Positions 36,615 through 45,492 of a DNA stretch of 64,000 nt are shown here, in pieces. The first letter of the stretch is position 1. Each line of letters starts with the position of its first letter. This DNA is from Clostridium sp. CS001 (GTDB lineage Bacteria > Bacillota > Clostridia > Clostridiales > Clostridiaceae), in contig NZ_JAIZZN010000022.1 in NCBI RefSeq assembly GCF_020443565.1, positions 1-64,000 on the forward strand. The letters run 5' to 3'. Position numbers and translations under genes: made by a program. The notes under the pieces were generated by a model. The model was not told the DNA's origin. It was given only the letters and a program-made list of their open reading frames with translations, and did not search any database.

Positions 36615-36903
36615 ACAGTCCCCCTTAAATATTTATAAGTATATTTTTACAGATTGTTTAATGTACAAAGTTTTACTGTTGCGATACAAAGTCATTATTT
36701 AATTATACCAATATTACTTTAATTTGGATATAAAAAATATAAATATTAAAATAACTATATGTTAATTATAGTCTGGTAGACAGTTAATCCCCTTCTCCGT
36801 TCAAACATAACAACCATAAATATTTTCTTGATATGTGGAAGTATATTACATGTATTCATATAATTCCAATAACTTAATAAAAAATTATCCAGTAATACTT
36901 TAG

Positions 36904-36924
36904 ACTTCGCAAGAAGTTTTTTTT
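36904..36924 (+). terminator. Mini terminator hairpin
   Basis: ACTTC-GCAA-GAAGT is followed directly by eight T. The stem is only five pairs with a stable GNRA-type loop (GCAA). No plus-strand gene is upstream, so it may end a short transcript. The rest of 36615-37047 shows no gene. Confidence 0.6.
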
Positions 36925-37047
36925 AGTGGGCAAGAATATTAAGAATCTGCATATTGCTGTACTCCAGGGGTCAAAGCAGTGTCCGACCGTTTAGCTCTAT
37001 ATTGTGGGTTGCATTTATAACATAATGGATATAGGGAGCTGATGCAA

Positions 37048-37728
37048 ATGATAAATACAACAATTGATGAATTAGTGGGCGATATGAATAGAAGGTGCTA
37101 CACGATTTATATAAATAAACTAATGAAGAATTTTAATAAATATAAAAGCCAAAGAGAACTACTAATTGTGATGTTTAGAAAAGCATATAATATTGAATTT
37201 GATGAGTTAGATAATTATTCGGATCTGAAAGATAGCTTGGGGAAAATAGCAGATGGTTATCCTGGATTGGTTAACATTGTTAAACAATTAAAGAGTAGAT
37301 TGACAATTAAAGGGTTAAAAATAGGGCATAATGCTACAAGAAATGACCTATTTATAGTTGCTCAACTTTATGTTACTGTATTAAAAAAATATGAAGCTTA
37401 TTCTAATTTATATAAGCAATTACAGATGAAACCTAATTTAGAAGAGGAAATAAGCGTAAAAAAGCGATTAAAGTTTGCAATTATTACATCAAAGAAAGAT
37501 GAAAAAAACATAATTACATTACAGAATCCTACATTCAACGCACTGAATATTGAAGAGATTAAGGAGATATTAGGATTTGAAGACCACATTGAGTGCAAAA
37601 CTGATGAAGAACTAATGGGGTTCATTAATAAAAATGAAAGGGTCTTTAGAGATGGCTTTTCTTCAAATTATTTAATAAAAGGAAATGTTATATACTACAA
37701 TATTTTTCAAACCGAAATAGGTTTATAA
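37048..37728 (+). CDS. Hypothetical protein upstream of helicase (226 aa)
   Basis: This is a soluble, helical, Lys/Glu-rich protein with no domain I recognise. ATG 37048 is preferred over 37042 because TAGGGAG lies nine bases before it. It precedes the RecD-like helicase gene by 13 bases and is probably co-transcribed with it, so it may be a helicase partner or DNA-binding accessory. The ribosome binding site of the helicase gene (AAAGGAG) lies in the gap. Confidence 0.6.
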   Translation: MINTTIDELVGDMNRRCYTIYINKLMKNFNKYKSQRELLIVMFRKAYNIEFDELDNYSDLKDSLGKIADGYPGLVNIVKQLKSRLTIKGLKIGHNATRNDLFIVAQLYVTVLKKYEAYSNLYKQLQMKPNLEEEISVKKRLKFAIITSKKDEKNIITLQNPTFNALNIEEIKEILGFEDHIECKTDEELMGFINKNERVFRDGFSSNYLIKGNVIYYNIFQTEIGL

Positions 37729-37741
37729 AGGAGATCAAAAA

Positions 37742-39931
37742 ATGCAAAAGATAAGATTTACTGTGGTTGCAATTAAACATGAAGATATAACAAATGACAT
37801 CTGTAGAGCAAGTGTTAGGATAAAGGACGGTAATAAGGAAAGAATTGCTAATATTACTTATAAATACTCTAAATTGGATCAAAACAAAGAATATGAGGCT
37901 GTGGTTAGTGAAGAACTTAGAGACAAATCTTTCGGAGTTAGAGAAATAGCAGGGGTTCATAATGTAGCTACTTTTGCTAAAGAGTCTCTCATTGTTGATA
38001 AAAAAGTTAGTGAGGAAGTCTGTAAGAATATTATAGAAATAGTGGGGGAGCGATCCTTAGACATACTAATAAATGATATTGAACCTTTAATTGATTTAGA
38101 TATAATGACCAAAGATGAGTCGAAATATATTTCAGCAAAAGCTAAAAAACATGCTGAGCTAATAAGGGTAAGAGAATACTGCAAATCCCATTGTATCGAG
38201 CCAACAACAGCAGACAAGATATATGACAGGTTAGGGGGAGATGCTATAGAGAAAATACAGGATAATCCTTACATGCTGTTAAGGTATGAAGTTAATTTAA
38301 GTACTGTAGATAAATTAGCCAATAATTTAGGATTTGATTATAATGACGAGAAACGAGTGAAATGTGGTGCTTTGGAATACTTAAAATACAGCTCTGATAC
38401 TTATGGTCATGTATTTATAATACAAGAGGAGTTAATAGAAAACTTAAATGAGTACATGAATAAGTACGGGGGCTATTTAGGGAAGTTTACTATAAATAAA
38501 GATCTGATTATTGGAGCTATTGGTGAGTTGGAAAGAGATGAAGAAATTATTATATATGTAAATGTGGAAAATAAGAAGTGTGTATATCTAAAAGAGTTGT
38601 ATGAATGTGAGTTTGGAATTGCAGAAATTATCTCAGGGATGATGTTGGAAAAAGTGGAAGTAAGTAAGGATATTACAAATAAGATAGATAACTTTGTTAG
38701 AAGTTATTCAGATGGAAACTTTAAATTAACAAAGGAGCAAGGGGAAGCAGTAAAAAATGCTATTACAGAGAGAATATCAATTTTACATGGATTCCCAGGG
38801 ACAGGGAAAACTCAAAGTTTAACAGCTATAATACAGTGTATCAGGAGCATGTACATAGAATCCAAGATCGAGGTGGTAGCATTTACGGGAAAAGCTTGTA
38901 GTCGAATTAAAGAGATAATGCCAGAAGATATTGAACCAAAAACTATCCATAGGTTATTGGGGTTAGGAACAAATAAGAAAATTTTTGCAACTGCGATTGA
39001 TGTAGATTTTTTGATTATAGATGAAGCAACATTGATAGATGCAAAATTATTTCACAATTTACTCAAATGTTGCATTAAAGAGAATACAAAAGTAGTGATT
39101 ATAGGAGATCTGGATCAAATATCTATGGGCGTAGGAAAAATACTTTATGACTTGATTGGTTGTAATAAAATTAAAAAGGTGAAATTAACTAAGATATTTA
39201 GACAGGGGGAAGGCTCAGTTATTTTAAATAATATTCAGAAAATGACTAAGGGAATTGGATTTCAAGTGAATAAGGGACTAAAAATCAAAAAAGGAGAATT
39301 TGAATTCATAGAGATAAAAGGAGAAAGTGACTTCCAAAATAAAGTAGAGGGAATTATAAGTTCATTAATTAATGAAGGCGAATCCTTAATGAATATACAA
39401 ATTCTAAGCCCTATAAAGGACGGAAAAGTCGGAACTAAGAAAATAAGCAAAATGATTCAAGAAAAGTTCAATTATAATTCCAGAAGGATGATCTATGATT
39501 TAGTCGTTGGTGATAAGGTTATGCAAAATGTTAATGATTCTAAGCGTCAAGTGTTTAATGGTGAGTCTGGTTTAATTGTAAGAAATGTGGATGACGGAAT
39601 TAACAACAGAGTAGTAGTAAGATTTAGTAATAATAAGGTTGTAGAATATGCAGGTGATGTGATCAAGGATATAGAAAGCTCTTACTCAATAACTGTACAT
39701 AAAAGTCAAGGAAGCCAATTTCCTATTGTAATACTTCCTGTTTTTAAAGAACATAGAATGAACTTAAACCTTTTATATACTGCATGTAGCAGGGCAGAGA
39801 GACAAGTTATTTTGATAGGGAATAAGGAAGCATTTGAGTCAGCGATAAAGACACCACAATTAATTAAGGACTCAAATCTGACAGAGCTGATAGAGGTTAG
39901 GATTAAGGATAGGCTTGGTAGAACGGCATAA
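37742..39931 (+). CDS. RecD-like DNA helicase (superfamily 1B)
   Basis: This is a 729-residue helicase of the RecD2/TraA type. The motifs are in order: Walker A GFPGTGKT (residues 350-357), Walker B-like FLIIDEAT, motif III GDLDQI, motif IV KIFRQGEG, and C-terminal SITVHKSQGSQF and YTACSRAERQVILIG (motifs V and VI). The N-terminal 300 residues contain the helix-hairpin-helix-type region and a RecD2-like wing. It unwinds DNA 5' to 3'; here a role in plasmid replication, repair or transfer is likely. It follows an unknown gene by 13 bases and precedes a double four-helix-bundle gene. Confidence 0.85.
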   Translation: MQKIRFTVVAIKHEDITNDICRASVRIKDGNKERIANITYKYSKLDQNKEYEAVVSEELRDKSFGVREIAGVHNVATFAKESLIVDKKVSEEVCKNIIEIVGERSLDILINDIEPLIDLDIMTKDESKYISAKAKKHAELIRVREYCKSHCIEPTTADKIYDRLGGDAIEKIQDNPYMLLRYEVNLSTVDKLANNLGFDYNDEKRVKCGALEYLKYSSDTYGHVFIIQEELIENLNEYMNKYGGYLGKFTINKDLIIGAIGELERDEEIIIYVNVENKKCVYLKELYECEFGIAEIISGMMLEKVEVSKDITNKIDNFVRSYSDGNFKLTKEQGEAVKNAITERISILHGFPGTGKTQSLTAIIQCIRSMYIESKIEVVAFTGKACSRIKEIMPEDIEPKTIHRLLGLGTNKKIFATAIDVDFLIIDEATLIDAKLFHNLLKCCIKENTKVVIIGDLDQISMGVGKILYDLIGCNKIKKVKLTKIFRQGEGSVILNNIQKMTKGIGFQVNKGLKIKKGEFEFIEIKGESDFQNKVEGIISSLINEGESLMNIQILSPIKDGKVGTKKISKMIQEKFNYNSRRMIYDLVVGDKVMQNVNDSKRQVFNGESGLIVRNVDDGINNRVVVRFSNNKVVEYAGDVIKDIESSYSITVHKSQGSQFPIVILPVFKEHRMNLNLLYTACSRAERQVILIGNKEAFESAIKTPQLIKDSNLTELIEVRIKDRLGRTA

Positions 39932-39983
39932 GATAAGATTATCAGGTAAAACATATTACAAAGCAAAAGAGGAGACAGAACAT

Positions 39984-40799
39984 ATGAATAAATACGGAAA
40001 GATCTATTATGAGGATTTTAGAAAGAAATTTGCTTATGCAAAAACTCTTACATTAGTGGTAAAGATAAATGCACTTGTAGGAAGCCTCAATAATAGCAAG
40101 AATATGGTGATACAAAAGAAGGCTATAAAAATTGCTACAGAAACTGCACAAGCTGTTGGGAGTATATTATCTATGGAAAGAAGAGACTTTCATTATAAGG
40201 TAGCCATTCGATGCACTTATGAGGTTATGAAGGCTGTAGAAGATATGACTACAAATAATGAAGCCAAATATAGAAATGGTAAAGAAATTTTACACAATGC
40301 AGAGGAAATAATTAAGCTATTAAGAACTTATAGAAAAAATTTAAGACTAAAGGAGAGTGAGCTAATGAAAACTGTAGATTCTGGAGATAAATTAGATATA
40401 AAGAATATAGAAAAGGAATTAGATAGAATAAAAGATTTTAGGGATTTGAATGCCTATAAAATAATAATGGACTTCTTTAAGATATTATATCCCATACTTG
40501 CTAAGCTACCAGAATTTGAGCAAAACTCAGTATTTTCTCAAACACAAAGGTCCTCGGAGAGTATAATTTCTAACATGGCAGAGGGTAATGGACGTGGGGC
40601 ACTCGGGTATACAAAAGTAGAAGCAAATTTCTACTCTATAAGTTTTGGATCTTGTACAGAGACACAATGTTGGTTGGATGTATTAAAGCTAAAGGGGTAT
40701 ATAGATGAGCAGGAGCATAATCAATTAGATAATATTCTGGAGCAGATAAAAAAGCTACTAATTTCTTATATAAAAAGACTTACAGTAGAAGTTGCATGA
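39984..40799 (+). CDS. Tandem four-helix-bundle protein (Avd/IVP-like)
   Basis: This is a 271-residue protein with two successive four-helix-bundle units. The C-terminal unit (about residues 155-270) resembles the 23S rRNA-intervening-sequence/TIGR02436 family (QTQRSSESIISNMAEGNG, then LDVLKLKGYI). The N-terminal unit (about 1-130) resembles the related Avd-like bundle. Such bundles bind nucleic acids; Avd proteins work with diversity-generating retroelements, but no reverse transcriptase is in this window. GAGGAGACA precedes ATG 39984. It lies 52 bases after the helicase stop, probably in its operon. A fusion of two units is unusual. Confidence 0.75.
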   Translation: MNKYGKIYYEDFRKKFAYAKTLTLVVKINALVGSLNNSKNMVIQKKAIKIATETAQAVGSILSMERRDFHYKVAIRCTYEVMKAVEDMTTNNEAKYRNGKEILHNAEEIIKLLRTYRKNLRLKESELMKTVDSGDKLDIKNIEKELDRIKDFRDLNAYKIIMDFFKILYPILAKLPEFEQNSVFSQTQRSSESIISNMAEGNGRGALGYTKVEANFYSISFGSCTETQCWLDVLKLKGYIDEQEHNQLDNILEQIKKLLISYIKRLTVEVA

Positions 40800-40820
40800 T
40801 GGTGGGATAGCCATTTTTTT
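40799..40820 (+). terminator. Terminator after the four-helix-bundle gene
   Basis: ATGGT (40799-40803) pairs with GCCAT (40810-40814) around GGGATA, followed by a T-run. It overlaps the last base of the stop codon. Confidence 0.6.
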
Positions 40821-41183
40821 GTTTTAAATTATAGATATAACATTAGACTGATTAATTTATAAAAGTGCTGTACAATCTTTTGAAATAGTAGTTAGGATAA
40901 AATGAGAACATAAATATGGGAAGACAACAACATGGTATTCATTATGTATATGGTTATTAAAGCAACATTATCAATTGGGTCATTTAATGCTAATATTACA
41001 GAATAGAGGCATTCTTATTATGAAAGATGTATAAATCAATGTACTTAGTTGATAAATAGACAATAAGTAAGTTTTAGTTTATTTTAAATTTAGATTGATA
41101 TTGCTTAGACATCCCCAAAGAACAATAGCATTTACAAAATATTGAAACATTTCATTGTCAAAAGTTTATTTATAAATAATTTA

Positions 41184-41212
41184 TTGACAATATGACATGG
41201 GAATGATAAAAT
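41184..41212 (+). promoter_or_regulatory. SigA-type promoter of the XRE gene
   Basis: TTGACA (41184-41189), a 17-base spacer, then TAAAAT (41207-41212). It lies 28 bases before the XRE start codon. Confidence 0.75.
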
Positions 41213-41239
41213 TTCAAGTACAAAGGAGTGGGTATTACA

Positions 41240-41794
41240 ATGAAAAATGATTATATTGAGGATGTTAATAATGAAAGTTTATCCTTCGGATCGATACTTA
41301 AGAGGGAACGTAAAAAATTAGGCAAGACTCTTAAAGAAATCGAGAAGGAGCTAACAGTAGAGGTTGAAGAATTAGAAGATGGAGTTTTAGTTAAAAAAGA
41401 TAAAGCATTAGTGACGGCCTCCTATATGAATCGTATAGAAAATGGCAATCGGGAAGGTGTGTCATTCTCTATTGCATGTATCCTAATAGAAAAATTCAAC
41501 TTAGATTTTAATGAAGTTTTAAAGAGTTTTGGTCATGAAAATATTTTAAATGGTAATTCAAGACAAAGCAGTATTGAATCAATGATACGCATAAACGATA
41601 TAGATATTTCAAAGAAAATAGAAAACAGCAATGAAAAGCAATTATTAAGTAGTACCGAAAAAGAAATACTAATTAGACTGTTAAATGATGTTAATGAATT
41701 CGCTACAGTAAATGAAGAGAATACAATGTATGTACTTAAAAAGATAATTGAGGAATTGGATGATTACAGGAAGAGTGTAAGGAAGTTAAAATAA
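41240..41794 (+). CDS. XRE-family transcriptional regulator
   Basis: This is a 184-residue protein with an N-terminal XRE helix-turn-helix interrupted by a short acidic insert (residues about 12-85; GSILKRERKKLGKTLKEI, then ASYMNRIENG). The C-terminal half is helical. AAAGGAGTGGG places the start at ATG 41240 rather than at GTG 41228. A SigA promoter lies just upstream and overlaps a TTGACAAT site, suggesting autoregulation. It could also control the strong promoter at 41880 that reads into the following genes. Confidence 0.85.
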   Translation: MKNDYIEDVNNESLSFGSILKRERKKLGKTLKEIEKELTVEVEELEDGVLVKKDKALVTASYMNRIENGNREGVSFSIACILIEKFNLDFNEVLKSFGHENILNGNSRQSSIESMIRINDIDISKKIENSNEKQLLSSTEKEILIRLLNDVNEFATVNEENTMYVLKKIIEELDDYRKSVRKLK

Positions 41795-41807
41795 AATATT
41801 GGTTGAT

Positions 41808-41840
41808 AAGATACAACCTAATAAGGTGTGTCTTTTTTTT
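41808..41840 (+). terminator. Terminator after the XRE gene
   Basis: AAGATACAACCT pairs with AGGTGTGTCTT (one bulge and one mismatch) around AATA, followed by eight T. Confidence 0.8.
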
Positions 41841-41879
41841 ATGCAATTTGTTGACAATATAATATTTTTTAAAAATAAG

Positions 41880-41908
41880 TTGACAACCGGCAAAAATGTG
41901 CATATAAT
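41880..41908 (+). promoter_or_regulatory. Consensus SigA promoter
   Basis: TTGACA (41880-41885), 17-base spacer, TATAAT (41903-41908): a perfect consensus. It reads into a ~280-base leader that contains a strong hairpin before the gene at 42193. Confidence 0.85.
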
Positions 41909-42027
41909 AAAGTCATGGTCAATAAATAAAAAGCAAATTGACAATATGCAATAAAATTAATTGGAGGTGATGTATATTAATAAATCAAAGGAATTTTAAA
42001 TCGCATAGCAATGGGGTAGATGAAATG

Positions 42028-42056
42028 CTTGGGATAACATTGGAGTGTTACCCAAG
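42028..42056 (+). promoter_or_regulatory. Leader hairpin
   Basis: CTTGGGATAACA pairs with TGTTACCCAAG around TTGGAG, with one bulged A, giving an 11-bp stem in the transcribed leader. It is not followed by a T-run, so it is more likely regulatory or stabilising than a terminator. Confidence 0.5.
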
Positions 42057-42068
42057 ATGCAAATTAAA

Positions 42069-42152
42069 ATGTCTAAACAAATTACAAAACAAATTTTAAA
42101 TAATATCAAATTTGATGTTGAAATAATTAAAGAAATAGTTCGGCAGAATTAA
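42069..42152 (+). CDS. Possible 27-residue leader peptide
   Basis: A short frame (beginning MSKQITKQIL) follows the leader hairpin and ends 40 bases before the next gene. The ribosome binding site is weak. It may be a chance frame or a small leader peptide. Confidence 0.25.
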   Translation: MSKQITKQILNNIKFDVEIIKEIVRQN

Positions 42153-42192
42153 AATAATCCAGGTAAATTTAATGCTAAAGGAGTGGAGTTCA

Positions 42193-42825
42193 ATGAAAAC
42201 AACAAAAGAATTTATTGAAAATATAAGGGACAAGGTAATAACGATGGAAATGGTTGAGATGGCAGTTTATTCATTAAATAAAAGGGCTAAAAATTGTAGG
42301 GATAATAAGAATAAATATTATGATAAGGGAAAGCAAAGTAACTACAAGCGTTATTTTGACACTGTAGATAAGTACAAAGCTAAAGAACGAGAGTATTATA
42401 GCCTAAAGGATTTTCTTCTAAAGAAACTACTTAAACCAACCTGTATACATATGGAAAATCTCATTTATGAAAATGAGATATGTTATTACAGTTACGATGA
42501 CCAATATGAGGAAATGGTGAAGAAGGCTATATACTGCGGAAGTTATTTTGATGAAGATAGAATGGAAATGGTGGATTTTATAGATGTAATTGAAGATGAA
42601 GAAATCAGTAATTATTATCTATTTTATGAAACTAATAATTATTCATTCCATATTCCCATTAATATAAGTGAAGCTAATAAGATGGTCGCAGAAAATAATA
42701 TCAAAATAATTGAAATTGAGAACTTAGTTACAAAAGGAAAAGAAATAAATGATCTCATATCAGTTCAATTTATAAATAAAATTATTGAATTAATTAAAAG
42801 CGAAGATTACCAAGTTGGTTTATAA
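42193..42825 (+). CDS. Hypothetical protein (210 aa)
   Basis: This is a 210-residue soluble protein, Lys/Tyr-rich and basic in the first 75 residues (RDNKNKYYDKGKQ), acidic in the middle and helical at the end. It is not recognised. AAAGGAGTGG before ATG 42193 supports this start rather than an ATG seven codons earlier. It is the first sizeable gene after the consensus promoter at 41880 and so is probably strongly expressed unless repressed by the XRE protein. Confidence 0.6.
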   Translation: MKTTKEFIENIRDKVITMEMVEMAVYSLNKRAKNCRDNKNKYYDKGKQSNYKRYFDTVDKYKAKEREYYSLKDFLLKKLLKPTCIHMENLIYENEICYYSYDDQYEEMVKKAIYCGSYFDEDRMEMVDFIDVIEDEEISNYYLFYETNNYSFHIPINISEANKMVAENNIKIIEIENLVTKGKEINDLISVQFINKIIELIKSEDYQVGL

Positions 42826-42932
42826 ATAGTAGAAATATAATTTGAACGGAACTTAGAGAATAAAGACAATAATGGTCGAGTGCGATCTCTGAATTTACGG
42901 GTAAAAAAATAAATACTAAGGAGATGTTTCTA

Positions 42933-43148
42933 ATGGAAAATACAAATGATAGTAAATTCGACGATGATTTTAATTGTGAAGGGGGTATAATCTGGGGGAA
43001 AAGCACACCTTCTTCTTTAATAAACAAGAAAAAGTATGATGTTTCTAATGAAGAGGAAGAAGATGAAATCTATTATGAACCTTATTTTGATAGTGAACAG
43101 GAAATACCAGATGGTTATGAGTGGGAATCGTACACGGAGATCCACTAA
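42933..43148 (+). CDS. Very acidic small protein (71 aa)
   Basis: This is a 71-residue protein with 21 acidic and 5 Lys residues (net charge about -16), including EEEEDE near residue 40. AAGGAGATG sets the start at ATG 42933. Such charge is seen in DNA-mimic proteins that block DNA-binding enzymes, and also in many ordinary small proteins; there is no further evidence. It is the second gene of a plus-strand run leading to the BREX operon. Confidence 0.55.
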   Translation: MENTNDSKFDDDFNCEGGIIWGKSTPSSLINKKKYDVSNEEEEDEIYYEPYFDSEQEIPDGYEWESYTEIH

Positions 43149-43300
43149 GAAGTGAATACAGTATAATTAATGAATCAAAAATATTTAATATATTAAAATA
43201 CTAAAGTTCTTGATATCTCTATAATATAAGCGTTCAGAATATTCAGAACGGGATGATTGAATAAGATATTAGAAATGTAAGATTAAGGAGAAGTTTGATA

Positions 43301-43372
43301 ATGAAAAAAGTTAACGTATTGTGTGAGGATAAGGTAAGAAAATTAGAGGGAAAATTAGCCTTTGAATATTAA
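43301..43372 (+). CDS. Short upstream peptide (23 aa), coupled to next frame
   Basis: AAGGAGAAGTTTGATA precedes this ATG, so the ribosome probably starts here. The frame ends at TAA 43370-43372, overlapping the start of the next open frame by 11 bases. It is either a coupling peptide or the 5' part of a gene split from the following frame by a frameshift. Confidence 0.45.
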   Translation: MKKVNVLCEDKVRKLEGKLAFEY

Positions 43373-43604
43373 TCATATTTCTGATGTGCTGAAAAATAAA
43401 TATTCATTACACTGCGAATGTGAAATTAGTAAAGAGAAATATGGTATTTTCATTGAAGATGAAGGTATTTCAATACATCAAGGTTGTAAAATAGAAGAAT
43501 TAATAGAGCTTGATGTTGATCTGGAAATACGAATATTAAGAAGAGCATTCTGTATGTGTATTGGAAACGATGAATTTAAGAAGTATGAAGAACAGAGAAA
43601 ATGA
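43362..43604 (+). CDS. Small protein (80 aa), frame-shifted or coupled
   Basis: This is an 80-residue frame starting at TTG inside the end of a 23-codon upstream frame. It has C-x-C residues (HCECEI) and C-x-C again near the end (CMCIGN), and the central segment GIFIEDEGISIHQG is beta-like. It has no ribosome binding site of its own, so it is read either by translational coupling or as the second half of a protein split by a frameshift. No family recognised. Confidence 0.45.
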   Translation: MNINHISDVLKNKYSLHCECEISKEKYGIFIEDEGISIHQGCKIEELIELDVDLEIRILRRAFCMCIGNDEFKKYEEQRK

Positions 43605-43789
43605 AATTAAATGATTGATGGAGTATAAAAATTTAAACTGTGCAGTGTTGCAGAACTTCATTGATAGCTTATTAAGTTATTAAAAATAGAGATACATACA
43701 TAATGATTAGTAGGGATAAGAAATATTTCAGAGGAAAATATCAATATGGAATGGATTGTAAACTATAAAAAAACGGAGGAAATTAATTT

Positions 43790-44530
43790 ATGAAGAAACT
43801 TAAGGTATTACAATTAACAGACGCAAAGGGATATGAACAAAATTACTATTCAGCACAGCTTGAAGCATTGATAGGGGAAATGTCCATTACCGAAACACTG
43901 TACTTCATAACAGAAGGTAATGTAGTAGTTGACGTAGATATGGATATAGATTCAAATAATGTAAATGTCAAGAAGGCTATTAAAATTGGTGCAAAACAGA
44001 AAAGAGTTTTTTATGTTAATGATACTAAATTTTTAAAGCATACTGATGGCTTTAATCCAAAGGGAGTTTGGAACTTTGTAGAACACGGAGTTTTGTTTGA
44101 AAAAGAAACAGACGCTAAAAAATATGAGAAATATATTGATAAACTTAACGACAGAGATAAATTTATAGAACAATTACAAAGTATTGAAGAAAGAAGTGAA
44201 ATATTATACTGTAAGAAAATTGGAAAAGTAGTTGCACCAGAATTTACTCACTACTTGTCAACAGATGGTGATAATATACGTGAAATATGTGAATCAAAAA
44301 TCAACAAAGTATATAAAACTGGTAACATTTGTCCCTTAGGAATGGGGTATTTAGTAGATAGATATGAGTGGCAATGGTTGGAGGAGAGTGATGAAAAAAA
44401 CTTTGATACCATATATATAACCGTAGAGACATGCAAAGATGAGTTAGAGGAGTTATGCGATTATGCTATTGGTCGGGAGGATGTAGGTGGTAGGTGGGAT
44501 AAAGAAGTATATATAAAGGAAATCATATAA
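43790..44530 (+). CDS. Hypothetical protein (246 aa)
   Basis: This is a 246-residue, acidic, mixed alpha/beta soluble protein with no motif I recognise. GGAGGAAATTAATTT precedes the ATG. Segment ETLYFITEGNVVVDVDMDID is beta-rich and the C-terminus has scattered Cys (C-x-D-E-L-E-E-L-C). It ends in a very strong terminator, so it is not part of the BREX operon that follows. Confidence 0.6.
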   Translation: MKKLKVLQLTDAKGYEQNYYSAQLEALIGEMSITETLYFITEGNVVVDVDMDIDSNNVNVKKAIKIGAKQKRVFYVNDTKFLKHTDGFNPKGVWNFVEHGVLFEKETDAKKYEKYIDKLNDRDKFIEQLQSIEERSEILYCKKIGKVVAPEFTHYLSTDGDNIREICESKINKVYKTGNICPLGMGYLVDRYEWQWLEESDEKNFDTIYITVETCKDELEELCDYAIGREDVGGRWDKEVYIKEII

Positions 44531-44580
44531 ATAGAAAGAACGCTGTAATACATCTTCATATTACAGCGTTCTTTCTATTT
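44530..44580. terminator. Strong bidirectional-looking terminator before BREX
   Basis: A perfect 20-bp stem (44530-44549 with 44560-44579, beginning AATAGAAAGAACGC) closes a 10-base loop and separates the upstream gene from the BREX operon. In 44581-44875 the BREX promoter must lie, but I see no clear consensus. Confidence 0.85.
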
Positions 44581-44875
44581 ATATGCATATTATAATTTTT
44601 ATCTTAGGAGTGTAGTATAAAAAAACAATCAGTATTAAATGCATTAAATTAGTTAATAAAATCTTTATTACAAATTCAAATTTTTAAAATAAGATTATAT
44701 ACCCTGCTATTATAAACTTATTCAAATATGTGGTAAAATTATAAAGACATTTGCTTTAATTGGATTAACACTAATGCCAGTAGTGAATAGTCAAATAAGT
44801 GTATTATATGATAGAATAGAGGGACCTAAAGTAAAAAAAAGATACAACATATTTGGTCAAGGATGTGAATATATT

Positions 44876-45481
44876 ATGATAAAAAAACTTGAATATACTT
44901 CAACGTTAACCAGTGCTTCTTTCTCATACTATGAATTAAAGCAGGTATTGAAATTGAAGGTTGAAGGATTATCTGATAAAGAAATAAAAGACAAAGTTAA
45001 TGAAGAAAACATATTTCAATATAAATCTAAGAGTAGTTCTAATAAAATAATGTCTGCAATAATTGTAAGGGTAAAAGTATTAGATGAGTATTTAATTAAG
45101 ACTATAATAAGTGAGCCAATGGAAATAGGTAAGATAGTTAATTTATATATTATTATGAAAACTAATAGGCTCTTTTTTGAGTTTATGAATGAAGTGATTA
45201 GAGAAAGATTGGAATTTAATAATGATATTTTAGAGAAAAAAGATATAAATATTTTTTTTATAGCCAAAGCAGAACAAAGCGAAACAGTTGCCCAATGGTC
45301 TGAGGTGACTAATAGAAAGTTAAAACAAGTGATACTTAAGATATTGACAGAAGTAGGGATACTTGAAAATATCAAAACAGGAAAACTAAGTAGATTAATA
45401 ATACCACCAGAGCTTAAAGACTATCTCATAAACATAGGAGATAGAGGGTATATTGAAGCAATGGGAGAATATATAAGATAA
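44876..45481 (+). CDS. brxA: BREX protein BrxA
   Basis: This is a 201-residue protein of the DUF1819/BrxA family. The N-terminus has the family-like sequence SASFSYYELKQVLKL, a helical DNA-binding-type fold, and ends with the segment SRLIIPPEL typical of BrxA. It is the first gene of a type 1 BREX operon; BrxA is small and binds DNA, but its exact role is unknown. ATG 44876 with AAGGATGTGA upstream gives the usual family length; the longer frame to 44774 lacks a ribosome binding site. The next gene follows by 11 bases. Confidence 0.88.
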   Translation: MIKKLEYTSTLTSASFSYYELKQVLKLKVEGLSDKEIKDKVNEENIFQYKSKSSSNKIMSAIIVRVKVLDEYLIKTIISEPMEIGKIVNLYIIMKTNRLFFEFMNEVIRERLEFNNDILEKKDINIFFIAKAEQSETVAQWSEVTNRKLKQVILKILTEVGILENIKTGKLSRLIIPPELKDYLINIGDRGYIEAMGEYIR

Positions 45482-45492
45482 GGAAGTGAAGA

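Larger units (their letters stand above)
41154..41945. promoter_or_regulatory. Repeated TTGACAAT operator-like sites
   Basis: TTGACAAT occurs at 41184-41191, 41851-41858 and 41938-41945, with its inverse ATTGTCAA at 41154-41161 and a partial TTGACAA at 41880-41886. The sites surround the XRE gene at 41240 and overlap the -35 boxes of both flanking promoters, so they are good candidates for its binding sites (inference). Confidence 0.5.

Noticed and set aside
39984-40799. Diversity-generating retroelement
   Set aside because: The bundle protein resembles Avd, but no reverse transcriptase, template repeat or variable repeat was seen.
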